From assembly GCA_934045075.1 (NCBI GenBank), contig OW203724.1:15925143-15989142 (forward strand): DNA of 64,000 nt, given 5' to 3'. This document shows, one piece after another, positions 42,601 through 55,900 of the stretch. How positions within the stretch are numbered: position 1 is the stretch's first letter; every line of letters begins with the position of its first letter. The notes beneath the pieces were generated by a model that was not told the DNA's origin, searched no databases, and worked only from the letters and a program-made list of their open reading frames with translations. The position numbers and the translations under genes were made by a program. Source of the DNA: Yponomeuta sedellus (taxonomy: Eukaryota > Arthropoda > Insecta > Lepidoptera > Yponomeutidae).

Positions 42601-44554
42601 TCCCATACCGCAGACACCATTACTGCCGCCATTTGTGACTCTATTGGTTTCCCAGTCTTCCAAAAAGCTTTTGTAGCCCTCTATGATGGCTCTGTATCCA
42701 GTGCATCTACAAAGGTTCCCTTGGAACGCGACTTCCATGTCTTCGTATTTTATTTTACTGCAGCTTCTGAGCAGGCTGTACATGGACATAACAATGCCTG
42801 GTGTACAAAAGCCACATTGAGATCCGTGGGCTTTGGCGATTCTCTCTTGTACGGGATGTAGTCTGGTTTTAGTAGAGCCTATCCCTTCTACTGTGGTCAC
42901 TGCTAATCCATGCATGGCGCAGACGGGAGCTAAGCAAGCGTTTACTGCTAGGTGACTGAAATTGTTGCTTAGGAATATTTTAAAGCAAAAATAGTGGGAT
43001 ATGATATACTCACCTATACCTAGTCACCTTACCCACTTACCAAATCATCTTCATGTCTCTGAAAAGATACCTAAACATAGACTTCAACAAAAGGCTAAGC
43101 AATGCCAATTTTGTCGATTTAGCAAACTCAGTTTCGCAATATGACTTGGTTATGTTTTCGCACAGGTAAACAGTTGGTAATTTAATACTTAGTTAGATAT
43201 TCTTATATTTAGATACCTCCTCTGCTTTGCTACTCTTGATGTTATTGTGTTCCGCAAATTGCGTTATAATAAAATGCAATATACCTAAATTCTTCCCGCG
43301 GTTGTCGTAAAAGGCGACTAAGGGCGACAAACTGGGGGGGTGGGCAGCAACGCCCCCTGCAGTACAATTCCACCAAACTGCGATCCCCAACCCGCATCCA
43401 AGCGTGGGGACTTTTATTTGGGAATTCACTAGTTATTTTATAAAAGGATACTCAATTTTCTTCTCTTTTCTATTATATTTAGAGACCATAACTGTGCAAG
43501 CTCCGCAGCCCCCTTCGGCACAGCCCAATTTCGTCCCCGTGAGCCTTAGCTTCTTCCTCAAGTACCAGAGAAGGGTCCATTCTGGATCTGGATTCGGCTC
43601 TATGACCTAAAACATTAAAGTAGATTCGGTGGCCCAGTTATATTTATCTGATGGTATTGAAAGTCATTAGTTGCATGCGTGTGTAGAAAATAATAATATT
43701 CTTGTTAAATGTTTATTATGATGTCGTCAGGGCCTCAGGGTCAACAGTTATCATAAATTCTTATACAATGTGATTACTTGTTACTGGGTATTGTTATTGA
43801 CCTCTTGACTCCTTACCCCAGAAATTTGGGTGTACCTACGTACCCCCTGCAGCGATCACTTCAGTACCTGTATAAGTATCTACACAGTGCCGCCTTCTTC
43901 AGGTGATGATACGTGAGGAAAAACAATTAATTTTATAATATACTAGCTAGCCCTTATACAGACGTTGTTTTGCCAATATTAAATAGCCTACAACCTATTC
44001 TCAAACCTACCAAATATAACACAAAAAGTTTCATAAAAATCTATGAAGCCCTTTCGGAGGACTTCGATCACACTGTGATCGAACAGATTTACGTAAAAAC
44101 TGTAATATTATTATTGTTAATTCTTTAGTGCACGAAAGATAGTGTACAAAACGACAATACATGGACTATTCCGTAATTTAAAGGCATCCACTCATAATTT
44201 TAATTCCTACTACATAATAGGTACGTAGGTATTATAAATCCTTGCAGACAATAGAGATAACAAGTCACTTATTAACAAAGATAGGTATGTCGACAGATTC
44301 GAGCACGGATATCCAACAAAAACCAAGCACGAATGTTCAACAAAAACCCCATTTGAAAGTCTCATACTCCCAGATAAATGTACAATCACGTCCAGGGAAC
44401 AGCGGGTACATGGTACAGGGAAGGTCCACAATTGGCCAAGCATTTGATATCAACGTTACAAGCGGAAAAACATGGCGCTTACCTTCTTTCCATTGACGAA
44501 AAACACTAGCTCAGTCCCGACTTCGCCCGAATCCTCAGCGTTTAGCATGCCCAT
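33648..44554 (-). CDS. AOX: Aldehyde oxidase, downstream copy, 8 exons, 1354 aa
   Basis: Molybdo-flavoenzyme of the cytosol that oxidises aldehydes and N-heterocycles to acids or oxo forms, passing electrons through two [2Fe-2S] clusters and FAD to oxygen. Eight exons in minus order total 4065 coding bases. N-terminal [2Fe-2S] domain with CAEGGCGAC at 53-61. Second cluster with CGFC (123-126) and CRC (158-160). FAD domain with [14 protein letters not shown] and [17 protein letters not shown]. Molybdenum-cofactor domain with [24 protein letters not shown] (about 819-829), [21 protein letters not shown] and the catalytic Glu in AVGEPPL (1286). The start gives the same 24-residue first exon as the neighbour gene. 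Insect xanthine dehydrogenase is the main alternative, but family features and the tandem arrangement favour aldehyde oxidase. Confidence 0.95.
33739..33925 (-). mobile_element. Helitron-like repeat, - copy
   Basis: CTAGCTGACCCAGCGAACTTCG start and TCTCGAGATTTGCGCTTACC; same family as 22228. Confidence 0.65.
33930..34260 (-). mobile_element. LINE ORF2 C-terminal fragment
   Basis: Minus-strand reading includes [19 protein letters not shown] and [15 protein letters not shown], the same LINE end as 2.5 kb but longer. Intronic remnant. Confidence 0.7.
34470..34645 (-). repeat. tRNA-derived SINE head, - orientation
   Basis: Complement reads TTGGTTTAGCGGTATCACC and CATGGATTCGATTCCC. A related piece lies at 46.13-46.27 kb. 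Confidence 0.55.
34935..35102 (-). CDS. AOX: AOX downstream copy, exon 7 (catalytic Glu)
   Basis: 168 bases, phase 0. Begins [20 protein letters not shown]; the Glu is the conserved active-site base. Ends CEDHITKK. Same length as the corresponding exon of the other copy. Confidence 0.95.
35200..35450 (+). repeat. SINE body (GAGGAAACCCGCGACTTGG family)
   Basis: Shares ATCATGAGGAAACC, TTGACTAGTCTTTCC and GTGCTGGGCAAGCC with 50.15 kb. Confidence 0.65.
35781..36585 (-). CDS. AOX: AOX downstream copy, exon 6
   Basis: 805 bases, phase 2 in and 0 out. Molybdenum domain: [49 protein letters not shown]. In the other gene this and the preceding exon are one. Confidence 0.95.
37178..37515 (-). CDS. 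AOX: AOX downstream copy, exon 5
   Basis: 338 bases, phase 0 in and 2 out. Contains [19 protein letters not shown] and [18 protein letters not shown]. Confidence 0.95.
37925..38030 (+). repeat. Repeat family A fragment
   Basis: Shares GGGGCACCGGTCTCTTCC and GGCCAAGTCCGGATTGG. Confidence 0.55.
38425..38592 (-). repeat. SINE of the array family, - copy
   Basis: Complement of tRNA-like core and of the GAATATTGTAAAGAGG leader. Confidence 0.8.
39240..39345 (-). repeat. tRNA-derived SINE head adjacent to a splice donor
   Basis: Complement reads GTCTGCTTCGTTGGTATACC and GTGGGTTCGATTTCC. It starts about 9 bases after the donor of AOX exon 4. Confidence 0.6.
39351..39659 (-). CDS. AOX: AOX downstream copy, exon 4
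   Basis: 309 bases, phase 0. [13 protein letters not shown], then [19 protein letters not shown]. Donor CCT|GTAAGT. Same length as its counterpart. Confidence 0.95.
39759..39937. mobile_element. MITE, AGTCTGTTAG family, copy 2
   Basis: Same TIRs and the CTTTCGGCGAAAACCGAAG hairpin as 19942-20161, but with a shorter interior. Confidence 0.75.
40789..42955 (-). CDS. AOX: AOX downstream copy, exon 3 (second Fe-S, FAD, start of Mo domain)
   Basis: 2167 bases. Acceptor AACAATTTCAG completes GAT after GA from exon 2. Contains both CGFC and CRC, the FAD motifs and [13 protein letters not shown]. Donor CAG|GTAAGA. Confidence 0.97.
43300..43430 (-). mobile_element. LINE remnant (CCCCCTGCAGTACAATTCC family)
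   Basis: Shared with 63555-63630. No frame left. Confidence 0.5.
43452..43606 (-). CDS. AOX: AOX downstream copy, exon 2 (first Fe-S cluster)
   Basis: 155 bases, phase 0 in and 2 out. [36 protein letters not shown]. Donor GA|GTATCC, the same as the other gene. Confidence 0.95.
43940..44105 (-). mobile_element. Probable Helitron-like fragment
   Basis: ACTAGCTAGCCCTTATACAG start, then GCCTACAACCTATTCTC and GATCGAACAGATTTACG. Begins with the CTAG complement expected for this orientation; weakly supported. Confidence 0.4.
44483..44554 (-). CDS. AOX: AOX downstream copy, exon 1
   Basis: 72 bases, 24 codons, ends [13 protein letters not shown] at 44554; a second in-frame ATG two codons later is possible. 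Donor GTAAGC. Confidence 0.88.
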
Positions 44555-46867
44555 GGTTTTACTGCAAAGTATGCCTTATCACTGCGAAACACTACACGCG
44601 AGTTACGGCAACGAAGTTGGTTAAATAGAATACATTCGACCCGTTGTTACGACGGACACAATGAGACTGATTGCTCTAAACATCGGATTGGTTGCGCCTC
44701 AGCTCAATGCGGACACCCGTTGTCAGAGCCTTGCTTGGAATAAACATGTTTATCTGCTGGTCTAATTATCAGACTCAAGTTATCTTCTGGTCTGTATTTC
44801 TACGTAACGCATTGTAAAATTTTTAGGGTTCCGTAACGAAGGGTCCCATCTGAACCTTTCTACTAACCCTACGCTATTTATCTGTCTCACTCTTACTTCC
44901 TTGGCTTCACGGTTGCTCACATATTCTTCGCACGCACATCATTTACAAAATATAAAAGTTATAATGATGAATAACTAGATGCCTACTACAAATTTACCTA
45001 TTGTACTACCTAAAACATAGAACTGATAAATATTCGAGACAGTTTTGAAAATCTTTAATTCCTTAAGTTGTAAAACACTATTTATGTTAACATTTCTGTG
45101 TAAATCAATTTTCGTTTCATTTTATTGTCGCCTAATTGTGTTTATTAAAGGTTCGGCAAACTAAAATATCCAAATCTCAACATACCAAAACGTTTAAACA
45201 CACCAAATTTTACACCAAATTGTGTATACTAAAAAGCTCCTTAGAGACAATTTATTTTACTCGCCTTCATCCACTTAGTCGTTGCATGCACGCCGGTTTC
45301 GGATAAATGTTGTCGAAAAATATCCGCCTGAAAAGTCTTTTACCAGCCTTCTACCCACATTCGCTTGATATAATTGGCTCGTCTTTATAGAAATTTGTTT
45401 TAAAAGCAATAAATATTTTTTTACTTATATTCATAGATTATTTTCGCAAATCTTAATTGATAATTTCGTCAAATAAAATAACAAACATAAATTCAGTCCT
45501 CCGGAGGGGTAGGCGAAGACCGGGGTTTGCCACTTGCTAAAATCCTGACTACCTCTTCCTCAATCAACATCACACACGCCTGCGTGCGTGCATACAGTGT
45601 TTGAGATACTTCAGAGTTTCAGATACTTGACGTAAACACAGTTTCGCATGTTTTTTCACATGGGATATTTATGACAGAAAAACATGTATGTCAAATACCG
45701 AACCAAATATACTTTTATGTTTATACTAATTTTGCTAACTTTACGGTTAATTCTCGAATTGAATTGAAGAAAAGACATTATGTTATAAATACTTGTATTA
45801 TTTTAAATCATTTAGTATTGGCGCAGTACGAAGAACGGAACCCATTGCGTCAGTCCGATTCGCACTTGGCCAGTTTCTTTTTCACAGAGTTCATCAAATT
45901 GTGCATCAAATAGTCTCATATTGCATTAACGATTGAAATGCACCTAGATTATAACGATTCTATTGGCATAAAATTGACTATAAAGATAGTAAAATTGACT
46001 ACAAAAGTATTGACTATACTCTGGATATCGATTGAGCTTGCATGATTCATATGTCAATAGTTGTAAACTTGTTTGTTGACAGACACAGAAGTACCCTACA
46101 GAGAGTTATAAATAAATGATATCCACATACTACAATCACTTTTCCCGGTCCCAAACTAGGATACCCTTTGCTATGGTAACCATGCAAGGTTATCTTATCA
46201 CAGAAATATTTTGTACAAACCTCCGGCTTGGTAATCGGACGTGATGACGCTAGACCAGCCATACTCAAACTGTGTTCCGCGGAACCCTAGGTTTCCACGA
46301 TATGCCCCGGAAGGGGTTCCGCTAGAATTTCAAAAAAAAATTCAAACACCTCTCACTACGTAAAGTATTTACTAAGTAAAGTAATAAATAGTAACTGTTA
46401 CATTGTAACCGCGTGCATGGAACGACTTGTGAACATCGGTGAAGCGAAGGTGATCTGTCAGGATTTTGGCAAGTGGCAGTCCTTGGTCTCTGCCTACCCC
46501 TCTGGGATACAGGCGTGATGTTATGTATCTATGTTACATTGTACTTTTATTATGCTTATTAATAAAGATTTTTTTAAAACAATTGTTTATTAATTGGGTT
46601 CCTTAGAGTATTTCGCTTTCCAAAAGGGATCAGTCACCAAAAAAGTTTGAGAACCGCTGCGCTAGACCAACAGGTAGTCAGAAACCTACATATTGGTAAA
46701 AAAACACGAATGCAGTCAACAGTTATTTACTGACCGATAATTAGCAATAAATATAATGACCGACATGATAATGAGCTGCAGCAAATACAGTAGGTGCTTA
46801 TATAGGTATTATAATTGTATGTATAATGAACGGTTGTCTAAATAATATTCACATTGCACACTTTAAT
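44555..46867. other. Intergenic spacer between the two AOX genes
   Basis: 2.3 kb. Contains LINE ends at 45280-45620 (- orientation) and 46410-46545 (+), and a tRNA-like SINE piece at 46135-46265. The downstream gene's promoter should be at the left side, but I could not fix core elements. Confidence 0.6.
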
Positions 46868-46921
46868 TTATGCTACAACATTCCAGGGTTCCTTTCCGTC
46901 GTTCAGGATCGTTGGCTTTAC
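46868..46921 (-). CDS. AOX: AOX upstream copy, exon 7 (last)
   Basis: Encodes [17 protein letters not shown] and stop; acceptor GTATTTTAG. Confidence 0.9.
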   Translation of the reverse strand, partial: VKPTILNDGKEPWNVVA

Positions 46922-49900
46922 CTAAAATACAATGAAATACACATTAAATTTCAGAAAGGTCTCGGATTGATACAAAAAAGTGTAATAATTTTGTTTTGAT
47001 ATTAGCAACAACGCGGCCATTGTTATGTATGTGGATTGGATCTTTCTGTGAGATATGATGGTTCGGATCGGAGCGATTAAAGATTTGGATTTTTTTCTTT
47101 AAGTACCTAACAAGAAAAAAAACCAAACCCACTTGGTTTTCTATCCATTCGTCAGTCCAGAATGGTGATGTGCCATGGCGAGACCTCATTATTTGAAAAA
47201 ATATTAATACGTTTAAGTGATTGTGTAGTGTAACCTTAAATAGATAACGATACATTAATTAATTAAGGCGCGCCACTGTCTTACAATCCTTTACCAACCC
47301 GGACTTGGCCCTCGTGGTGGAGTATGGCCTAACCTTCCTGCGATGCAGGAAGACACCCGTCCCCCAGTAGTGGGGATGTAAGGTTGATATCGATATTTAT
47401 TTTAAAAATATTTCCGCTCAGTTCTTCATCGTAATCCACAATTATACTAAAGTTTACGGTAAATAATCGTGCGTTTATCGGTGCGCCGCCGTGCGTGCTA
47501 CGGTAACAGCGGTCGGTAATGTTCGTGCTGATCTTCTTGAGCAAGCGCCGCGGCCGGGGCGGCGCGGGCGCCCCGGCCGCGGTTCTAAGTATCTCTGTTC
47601 TAAATAAAATTAATTTCAAAATGTTATGAAAGTGGTAGTTTCGACTGTAAATTTCATAAAATCACGAGGACTCAATCACAGGCAATTCAAACAATTCCTT
47701 GATGACATCGAAAGCCAATATGGAGATTTACTGTATTATACAGAAGTAAGGTGGCTAAGTCGTGGATTGACACTGGAACGATTTCGAAATTTAATAGAAG
47801 AAATTGGAATATTTCTGGCGAAAAAGCAAAGGGATGTCCCGGAATTTAAAAATCCTGATTGGTTGTGTGATTTGGCTTTTTTAGTTGACATTACAAATCA
47901 TTTGAATGTCTTGAACACACGGCTACAAGGCAAATAACAACTGGTAACCCAGCTCTAAGGTCATGTATCATCATTTCAATGAAAGCTGACACTATTCAGA
48001 TCGCAATTGAATTCTGGAAATTACAATCATTTTCCGAATTATAAGAAAATGGCTGAAAAAATCAACAAAACTGCGATTAATTTCAGTTATGTAGAAAAGG
48101 TAGACGTTTTGATTCAATCTTTTCAAGACAGATTTTCGAAGTTTAAAAAAGTGAAACCTCTGTTGGACATATTCAGCAATCCTTTCACGATTTCAGTTAA
48201 AAATGCGCCAGAGTCAAGGCAGTTAGAAATTATCGATATTCAAAACGACCAAGATTTACGCAACAAATTCAAGGAAGGAGACTTGCTGAACTTTTACCGC
48301 TGCATTAATAAAAATAAATACAAAGAGTTGCGCATAAACGCTCTGAAATGTGCCAGCTTATTTGGTTCTACCTATATATGTGAAGAAACCTTTTCAATAC
48401 TAAATATTAATAAAACAAAAAATCGAAACCGCCTTGCAAATGAAAGTTTGGAAGCAGTTTTACGTGTTGCTACAAGTAAATTTGAGCCAAATATAAAAAA
48501 ACACTATGCAATGCCTCGCTTCAAATTAATGAATTCTTTTTCAATTTTAATACATCACTACCAATTATTTATTGTCTTTAATTACCTATACTTCTGGCGG
48601 CCCGCCGTCAGTTCATGATTTTCCCGAGTGGCCCCTAGTCTTTCTGTGCATCCCTGTTCTAGACTGTAGGCTTTAAAAATAGTTGTCATAGTGGTTAAAA
48701 TATACAACGGTTACTTTTTTGAAAAAAACTTATTATAAAACCATTTTATGGTTTTATCCCATTGGTGGTGCTAGTTAGCACCCCAAAGCGCCTTAATGCG
48801 AACGTTACGTGTCACTTACACTAACTACAATCCACTTAGATACTTCTTAATCAATTATTACGTGCAATGACGTGAATGTGTGCGTAAGCATATTATGATT
48901 ATGGGCAAAAGATATAATCGTTAGAGCACTTGTTATCTATACATTGTAGGTACCTAACTAAAAAAAGCAAAAGGTTGTTCTATTTATAGATAGTTATCTT
49001 TTGCGCATGCGCAACCAAGGAATTACGGATGCAGTCGCAAAGTCATCAAAGTTACCTTCGATATCAACCCTTTGTATGTCCCCCTGGGGCACGGGTCTCT
49101 TTCTACATCGCATGGAGGTTAGGCCATACTCCACCACGGGGGCCAAGTCCGGCTTGGTGGAGGATTGTAAGACAGTGGCGGGCCTTAATGTCAGAAGTTA
49201 TCAAACCGCCCATAAGGCCTCTGACATGGCTTAACGACAGTCATTACATGACAGCCGGCACCAATGGCTTAACGTGCCTTGCAAAGCACGGAGTTACCGG
49301 AAAAAAGTTACCTGTCTCGTGATAAAGTCGTCGCAAGCCATCCGGATGCGCGCACAAGTCGCCGGCGCATCCAGTCCGAATTGAGGTGCGGCGCCTGCGC
49401 TGACACGTGCCGATGTGATGGCGTCCTTGATAGCGAAGAATACTGACGCTGCTAGAAACAGCGGCGGCTCGCCAACAGCCTGAAACCGTGTTATCAAAAT
49501 AAACGATCGATCCAAGTTTACTTTTGAAAATGTCAAAGCCGTAGTCAAAGCAAAACGTCGAGCTTGATAGGTACAATTTTATCGGTAACTAGCGGACCCA
49601 GCGAACTTCGTACCGCCTAACCGTGGATTCTTTATTTTTTTTTAAGAAGCATGCTCGCACTTCAAGGAATACCTATAAGTACTAAAAAAAGAATTGGCGA
49701 AATCGGTTCAGCTGCTCTCGAGATTTGCGCTTACCAACACATTCAGCGATTATTTATAAAGGGGAAAAGTTTGTCTATTTAATGTTTGTATGTAGGGGAT
49801 ACTCTTCGTAAATACAAATCCAATTTAGTAAAATGTTTTACCAATACTTAGAATGAACATGGTGGACATAGGTTGTGGACTAATCCGTTCACCATGCAAA

Positions 49901-52900
49901 CGTAGTTGCGGGCACTGCTAGTATTTGTTCACTTCGGCAGGTTGCCATTTCAACAAGAAATAGAATTATACTTTTTTTTTATAAACATTTTATTACAAAC
50001 AGCGCTATTTTTAGACAGTGGTAGCTCAGTGGGTAGAACAGTGGACTCGCAAGAGAGAGACCCAGGTGCGGTCCCCAGTGCGGGCATGTACCAATGACTT
50101 TGTTTAATTTCAAAGTTATGTACATTTGCGAATTTGTAGTCGCTATATCACATGCTAACGCGAAGGAGAACATCGTGAGGAAACCCGCGGCTTGTTTCCC
50201 GGCTTGTCTCCGCGCGTATTGACTAGTCTTTCCCGTGGGCTAGGCCGACTAAGCTGTCAGGATGGTAAAGGTGCTGGGCAAGCCTACACGATTACAGCAT
50301 CCGAGTGGTCCCTTCACCCATCTAGTGTGAGTGAAGATGCCACTGTACACATCATATAAATCATCTCATTACGTAGATGCAGAGCACAATGTTCAAACGC
50401 TAGCGCGACCAATGCCAGATATTACAGCTGCTGCTGCTTATACATTTCTCTTGCTACTGAAAACTCACCTTAGAGGAATATACAGCTCTTGGATTGGGAG
50501 CTCCTTTCAATAATGAAACATTGAACTCCTTTGGTATATCGGAGATCCCGGGTATTTTGTATGTCCCGGGCCCACGGGACAGCAACTCTCCGGAATGTGA
50601 AAACACAAGTTCTTCAATAGTGAATAAGCCGTAGCCTTGCATAAACGCTCCCTCGATCTGCCCAATATCAATTGCTGGGTTCAAGCTTTCCCCGACGTCC
50701 ATAACTATGTCTGTTCGCAGAACTTGGTGGTCGCCGGTCAAACAGTCTACTAAAACTTCTGAGCAAGCTGCCCCAAAGGTGTAGTACTCAAATAGATTAC
50801 CGGAATTATTTGCAGCATTGTATTCTATTTTCGGAGATGAATAAAATCCGGAAACTGAGAGGTTCACTCGGTCTGCGTAAGCTGCACCGACCCATTTCTC
50901 CCATTTACCGTCGGGGTTCTCTTCCTTATAGGGTTTCAGTCTTTCATTTAATATGTTGCAGGCATCAATAACCGCCATTCCGTATAAATCTGAACTTACA
51001 CTTCCAGCTGTTGGTGAACTGTTAGGAACTTTATCTGTGGCCATTTCGCTTATGTGAATATTATTGATATCTATTCCTAAAGCACGTGAAGCCACTTGAA
51101 TCATTTTCGTGAAGAGCCCTTGACCCATCTCGATGCCGCCTATAGAAACAAGAACGGATCCATCTGCGTAGACAAGTAATAAAGCACCAGCTTGCATGAG
51201 AATGTCAATCCCAAACGAAATGCCGTATTTTGTTGGAACTAAAGCCATGCCTTTTTTCTTCCATTGGTTCTGCTTATTGAAAGCATCTACATCTTTTTTC
51301 CTTTTCCAGTATTCACTGGTCTGAATACATTCATTCCAACATCTCATTAGAGTACAATGCGTCAGTGTCTGTCCATAGTGTGTAAGCTGACCTTCCCTAT
51401 AAAGATTTACTTCAACTATATCCTCGTAACTTTTGCCCAAAGTCTGTGCTATTTCTCTTAGCATACTTTCAGCAGCAAACATGGCCTGTGGTGCCCCAAA
51501 TCCTCTAAAAGCCGTATTGGAGGGTAAATTGGTACGACAAAGGTATCCATTGACTTCAACATTAGGTATGTAGTAGCAATTGTCCACGTGAGTTATAGCT
51601 CTTTGGATCATCTGCAAATATAACATTCATATGAAACCACCTCTGTATGCCAGAGAGACACGAAAAAAATAGAATATGATTGAAATAATTTTACCGCGCA
51701 AGAAATATCCATGGAGTTTCCAGCATTGCAATATAAATCAAACTTTGCTACAGTTATTTTGCCATTTTCTTGGAACCCAACTTTGTATTTCATCAGAAAC
51801 GGATGCCGGTATCCTGTGGCTTGCATATCTTCATCTCTTTCTAACACACTTCTGACTGGTTTCTTCAGTTTGTATGCGGCTATCGCTACTGGGATCGCTA
51901 GGAGTGCGCTTCTGGTTTCTTTTCCCCCAAAGCCACCACCAATCCTTTTTACTTTGGAAACCACTTTATGTCGAGGAATTTTTAGTGCATGGCATATTAG
52001 TTGCTGAAAAGTATAACAACAAAAGTTCAGCTAGATTGGGACCAGTGGTTGTGATTGTGTAGAATTTATGTATCATGCATTCAAGTTTGTGAATTTATTT
52101 AAAACGATCATTAATATCCAACATGTCCCAAAATTCAACAACAAACGGGCACCAGAGGATATCTCTCATGGCTACTCAAATTGTTATTATGGATATCATA
52201 CATGAGCGGTGGTAGCGGAGCGGTAGTAGGTACACCGGCTGCTCAATCGAGAGGACGTGGGTTCGAACCTTGTGTCTAAAGTGTTCAACTATCTCAGCAC
52301 TTGACATTGCCAATACGAGCCCAAACTCTCTCTTTCTTTGATAAAGCATGTGCCTTGCTGTGAGAAGTATAATGCTTCATAAAAAAATATCATAAGAGGT
52401 GTAAAATGAAGGACTACGTTTTTGCAATGTAATGTTTTTTTCATTTGAGTAAATATGAGCAGTTGCCTGCTTATCGTAAAATTTTGGAACATGTATACTC
52501 ACTGCAATGCCTTCGGGATGCTGTGAGCTACTAGTAATTTCAATCTCTTCCTCCTTCCTAACAGCAAATGCCGCAACAGTCTCTAAATAGAAATGCTCCT
52601 GTGCACCAGTTCTTGTTGATCCTTCAATAACATAATCTGATTCTTCCAATCCTTTCTTCACATCTCCTTTGCGAAGAGTCGTCGGATTACCCGGGAAAAA
52701 CGAATTAGTTTCAATAGCGTTTTCCAAAGTCACGATCACTGGTTCTAAATCTTCATACTTGACGTCGACAAGACTTCTAGCAGCCCTAGCTATACGTTCA
52801 GTTTTCGCTACTAAAGCTCCTATAACACATGCTCGACTTGTTACAATTTCGCTTGAAAATATTTCCTCGTCTTTTAGTATAGGTCCTAGTTTATTGCAGT

Positions 52901-55900
52901 CTTTATCTAAATCTGTAGCTGAAAAGAATGCCTCCACACCAGGAACCACTAAAGCTTTACTAGGATCTATGGCTATGATTTTCGCATGAGGTCTAGCACT
53001 GTATATTAAAGTCAAATAGAGTTCGCCTTGGACATGAGGTATATCGTCACAGTATATCGCTTCTCCAGTAGCTTGCTTGAAAGCCGAAGCATGAGGGACA
53101 GGCATTCCTACAGCATCCGTGGATTTTCGTTGATCGTTTCGAATTTCAAAATATTGAGAACTTTTTGACTCGGTTGTTGCTACTTCATCAACAATATCTC
53201 TTTTGATCTCTTCGATTCCGTTTATTTTATTTAGATTTTTGCAAACGTGCATATAAAATTTAAAAAAGAAGCTGAGACAAAGTGACTTGCGATAATCAGC
53301 CATGCCTCCGGGTACCGATTCATATAACTGTAGCTCGTCAGTAAGGTTATCAAATACTGAGGCCAAAATTTTTTTATTCCATTGTTTTCCTACCATATCT
53401 CTTGACGTTTTCAATGCGCATAACGTCATGGGTCCCATTCCTCCGAAACATAACTTTGCTTCTGATATTTCCTTGTCTTTGCCAAGCTTGATATTGAATG
53501 CTGCTGTCACTATGGAAATATCGTCATCTCGCCTTCTAGCTTGTTTGTAAGCTTTAAAGTACTGCTGGTCTTCTGTATTTGGTATTTCAACAGAAATTAC
53601 AACTTCATCAGTTTGTATAGTTGTCTCCCTGTACGCTTTAAAGAAGTTTTCATCTACTATTACTTTACGGTACCCACGTTTTTTACTGCATACATTTAGT
53701 ATCGCAGCACTGGCCATGAATATTGGATTCAAATCTGATATAGGGCTGGCAGTTATGATATTTCCAGCAATAGACGCTACATTTCTAACTTGCCTCCCTG
53801 CAAACCAGTGGAGCATCTCAACAATACTTTGACTTACCTTTCTCTTGACAGGACTTTTGTGCAATTCTTTCTTTAAAAAGTTTTCCACGTCTGTAAGTGT
53901 CGTTGTTGAACCAATGACCAAACTTTCATCGGTCACATAACAAATGATTAAATCAGGTATATTATTCGGTGCCAGCAACACTGGGTTAATCATCTTTTTG
54001 AACTTCATTTCGATGCCAACCTCCGTGTTGCCTGCTACAATTTTACTGGTTGGTAATTTATGTTTCACTAACAACAACTGTTCCAGTTTTGTTGGTCGAA
54101 CCCAAATTACATTTTCTCCTTTGAACACCAAAAATGCTGTACTATATTTCTGAGGGGTCAGTTTCAATTCTGGCGGAAATATAGGTTCCTGTGTTGGATC
54201 GTATGGTAGAAACGCAGATTTGTCAAAGAGCTGCCCATTCTCTGATTCATCTTTTTTGATTTTGCAACAATTTTCACCCATCGTGCAGGTTTTTGATCCA
54301 TCATTGACATACTGTCTTTCCCACCCTTCGATGAATGTTTTGAGTCCCTCGGCAATGGGTCTGTATCCCGTGCATCGGCACAGATTTCCTTGTAACGCTA
54401 CTTCGATGTCGTGATAATCTATTGTATTTTTATTTCGAAGTAACGCGTACATAGACATCACGATTCCTGGAGTACAAAATCCACATTGTGATCCGTGAGC
54501 CTTGGCTATCCGTTCCTGCACTGGATGCAGTTTCTCCTGACATGAACCAATGCCTTCCACGGTGGTTACAGCCATTCCGTGGACTGAGCATATTGGAGTT
54601 AAACAGGCGTTTACTGCAATATGTCTGAGATTTTTGGGTTAGAGAGTTTATTTTACTGAATTTTAAAGTTATGTTTAAATAAGACTAATATATATTTCAT
54701 TAATATTAATATAGCCGATGACATACACTCTCTAGGATATAATATTATTAAGTTAACAATATTTAGATAATTATGTACCTACATATTTACAAGTTATGTT
54801 AAATTAATTTTAAAGTAGGCTTTATACTCCTCTATGTAGTCCTCGGCTAGTCGATCAAACTTAATACAATGATCATAAGTTAAATAATATGTATTAGAGC
54901 AAATTTGTATTGTATTATAATATAAAGGGTGTCCCAAAACTTGACGACAAGAATAGCTAGTATTATTCAGAAAAAGTTGTAAATCTTTAAATGTTTTTCA
55001 AACTTATAGACACACAAACTTATTGCCACAAATCTATAGTTTTTTTTCTCTACGAGAAAAAAAAAGCTTTCTCTGCCATATCCGGACTATAAATGGGATC
55101 TTAACCCGAACTTTAGAGGAAAACCCGAAAACCGGGGTATACGCTTACTGTGTTATCTATAAAAAACATGATTTCTTAAAACACTCCTCGATTATGCAGT
55201 TTAAATAGATGTAAATATAAATGGCAGTAAATTAAAACTATTTATATCGTATCTAACAAAGAGCATATAATTGGTATCTAAGGAGTATTTTAAGGCGCTT
55301 TTTAGTGCTAACTATCGCCACTAATGGAATAAAAATCAGATCTTGTATCTTAATTAAACTCATAATTTTTTAGAACCTACAGTCTAGAACCTAGGATCAA
55401 CAACTTAAGAACCTACAGTCAAGAACCTAGGATCAACAACTTAAGAACCTACAGTCTAGAACCTAGGAATATAATCGATTTCCGCCAAAAACAGCGTTTT
55501 TTGCAGAAATCGATTAAAGTCCTAAGATGTCGATTTACTATTTGAGAAAAACGAATTAGTTATATAACAAGTTATGATTTTTATTCCATTGGTGGCGCTG
55601 GTTAGCACCTCAATCATGAATCGTGTCTTTCGCCCTCTACTCAGGGAGCCGATTCTCGCCTATGCGAATTGGAAGCATAGACGCAAAATATTCGAAGGAT
55701 TTGACATTTGTCGCGTAAAAATCAGTTTCATAGTGCTTAGTGCGAGTTTTTTAACTACTCGATCGCGTTAACGTAAACTCATATTTCTATGGCATCGAGG
55801 AAGCGCCACCTAGCGACAAGTATGGAAATTAAAATTGCTGAGTGCGAGTTGTAATGGTTTACGTTGAGAAGTGATCACGTTTACCAGCCAAAACGCGAGT

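Noticed and set aside
47329..47619. A 96-residue minus-strand protein
   Set aside because: Crosses repeat A and the GC-rich hairpin; no support.
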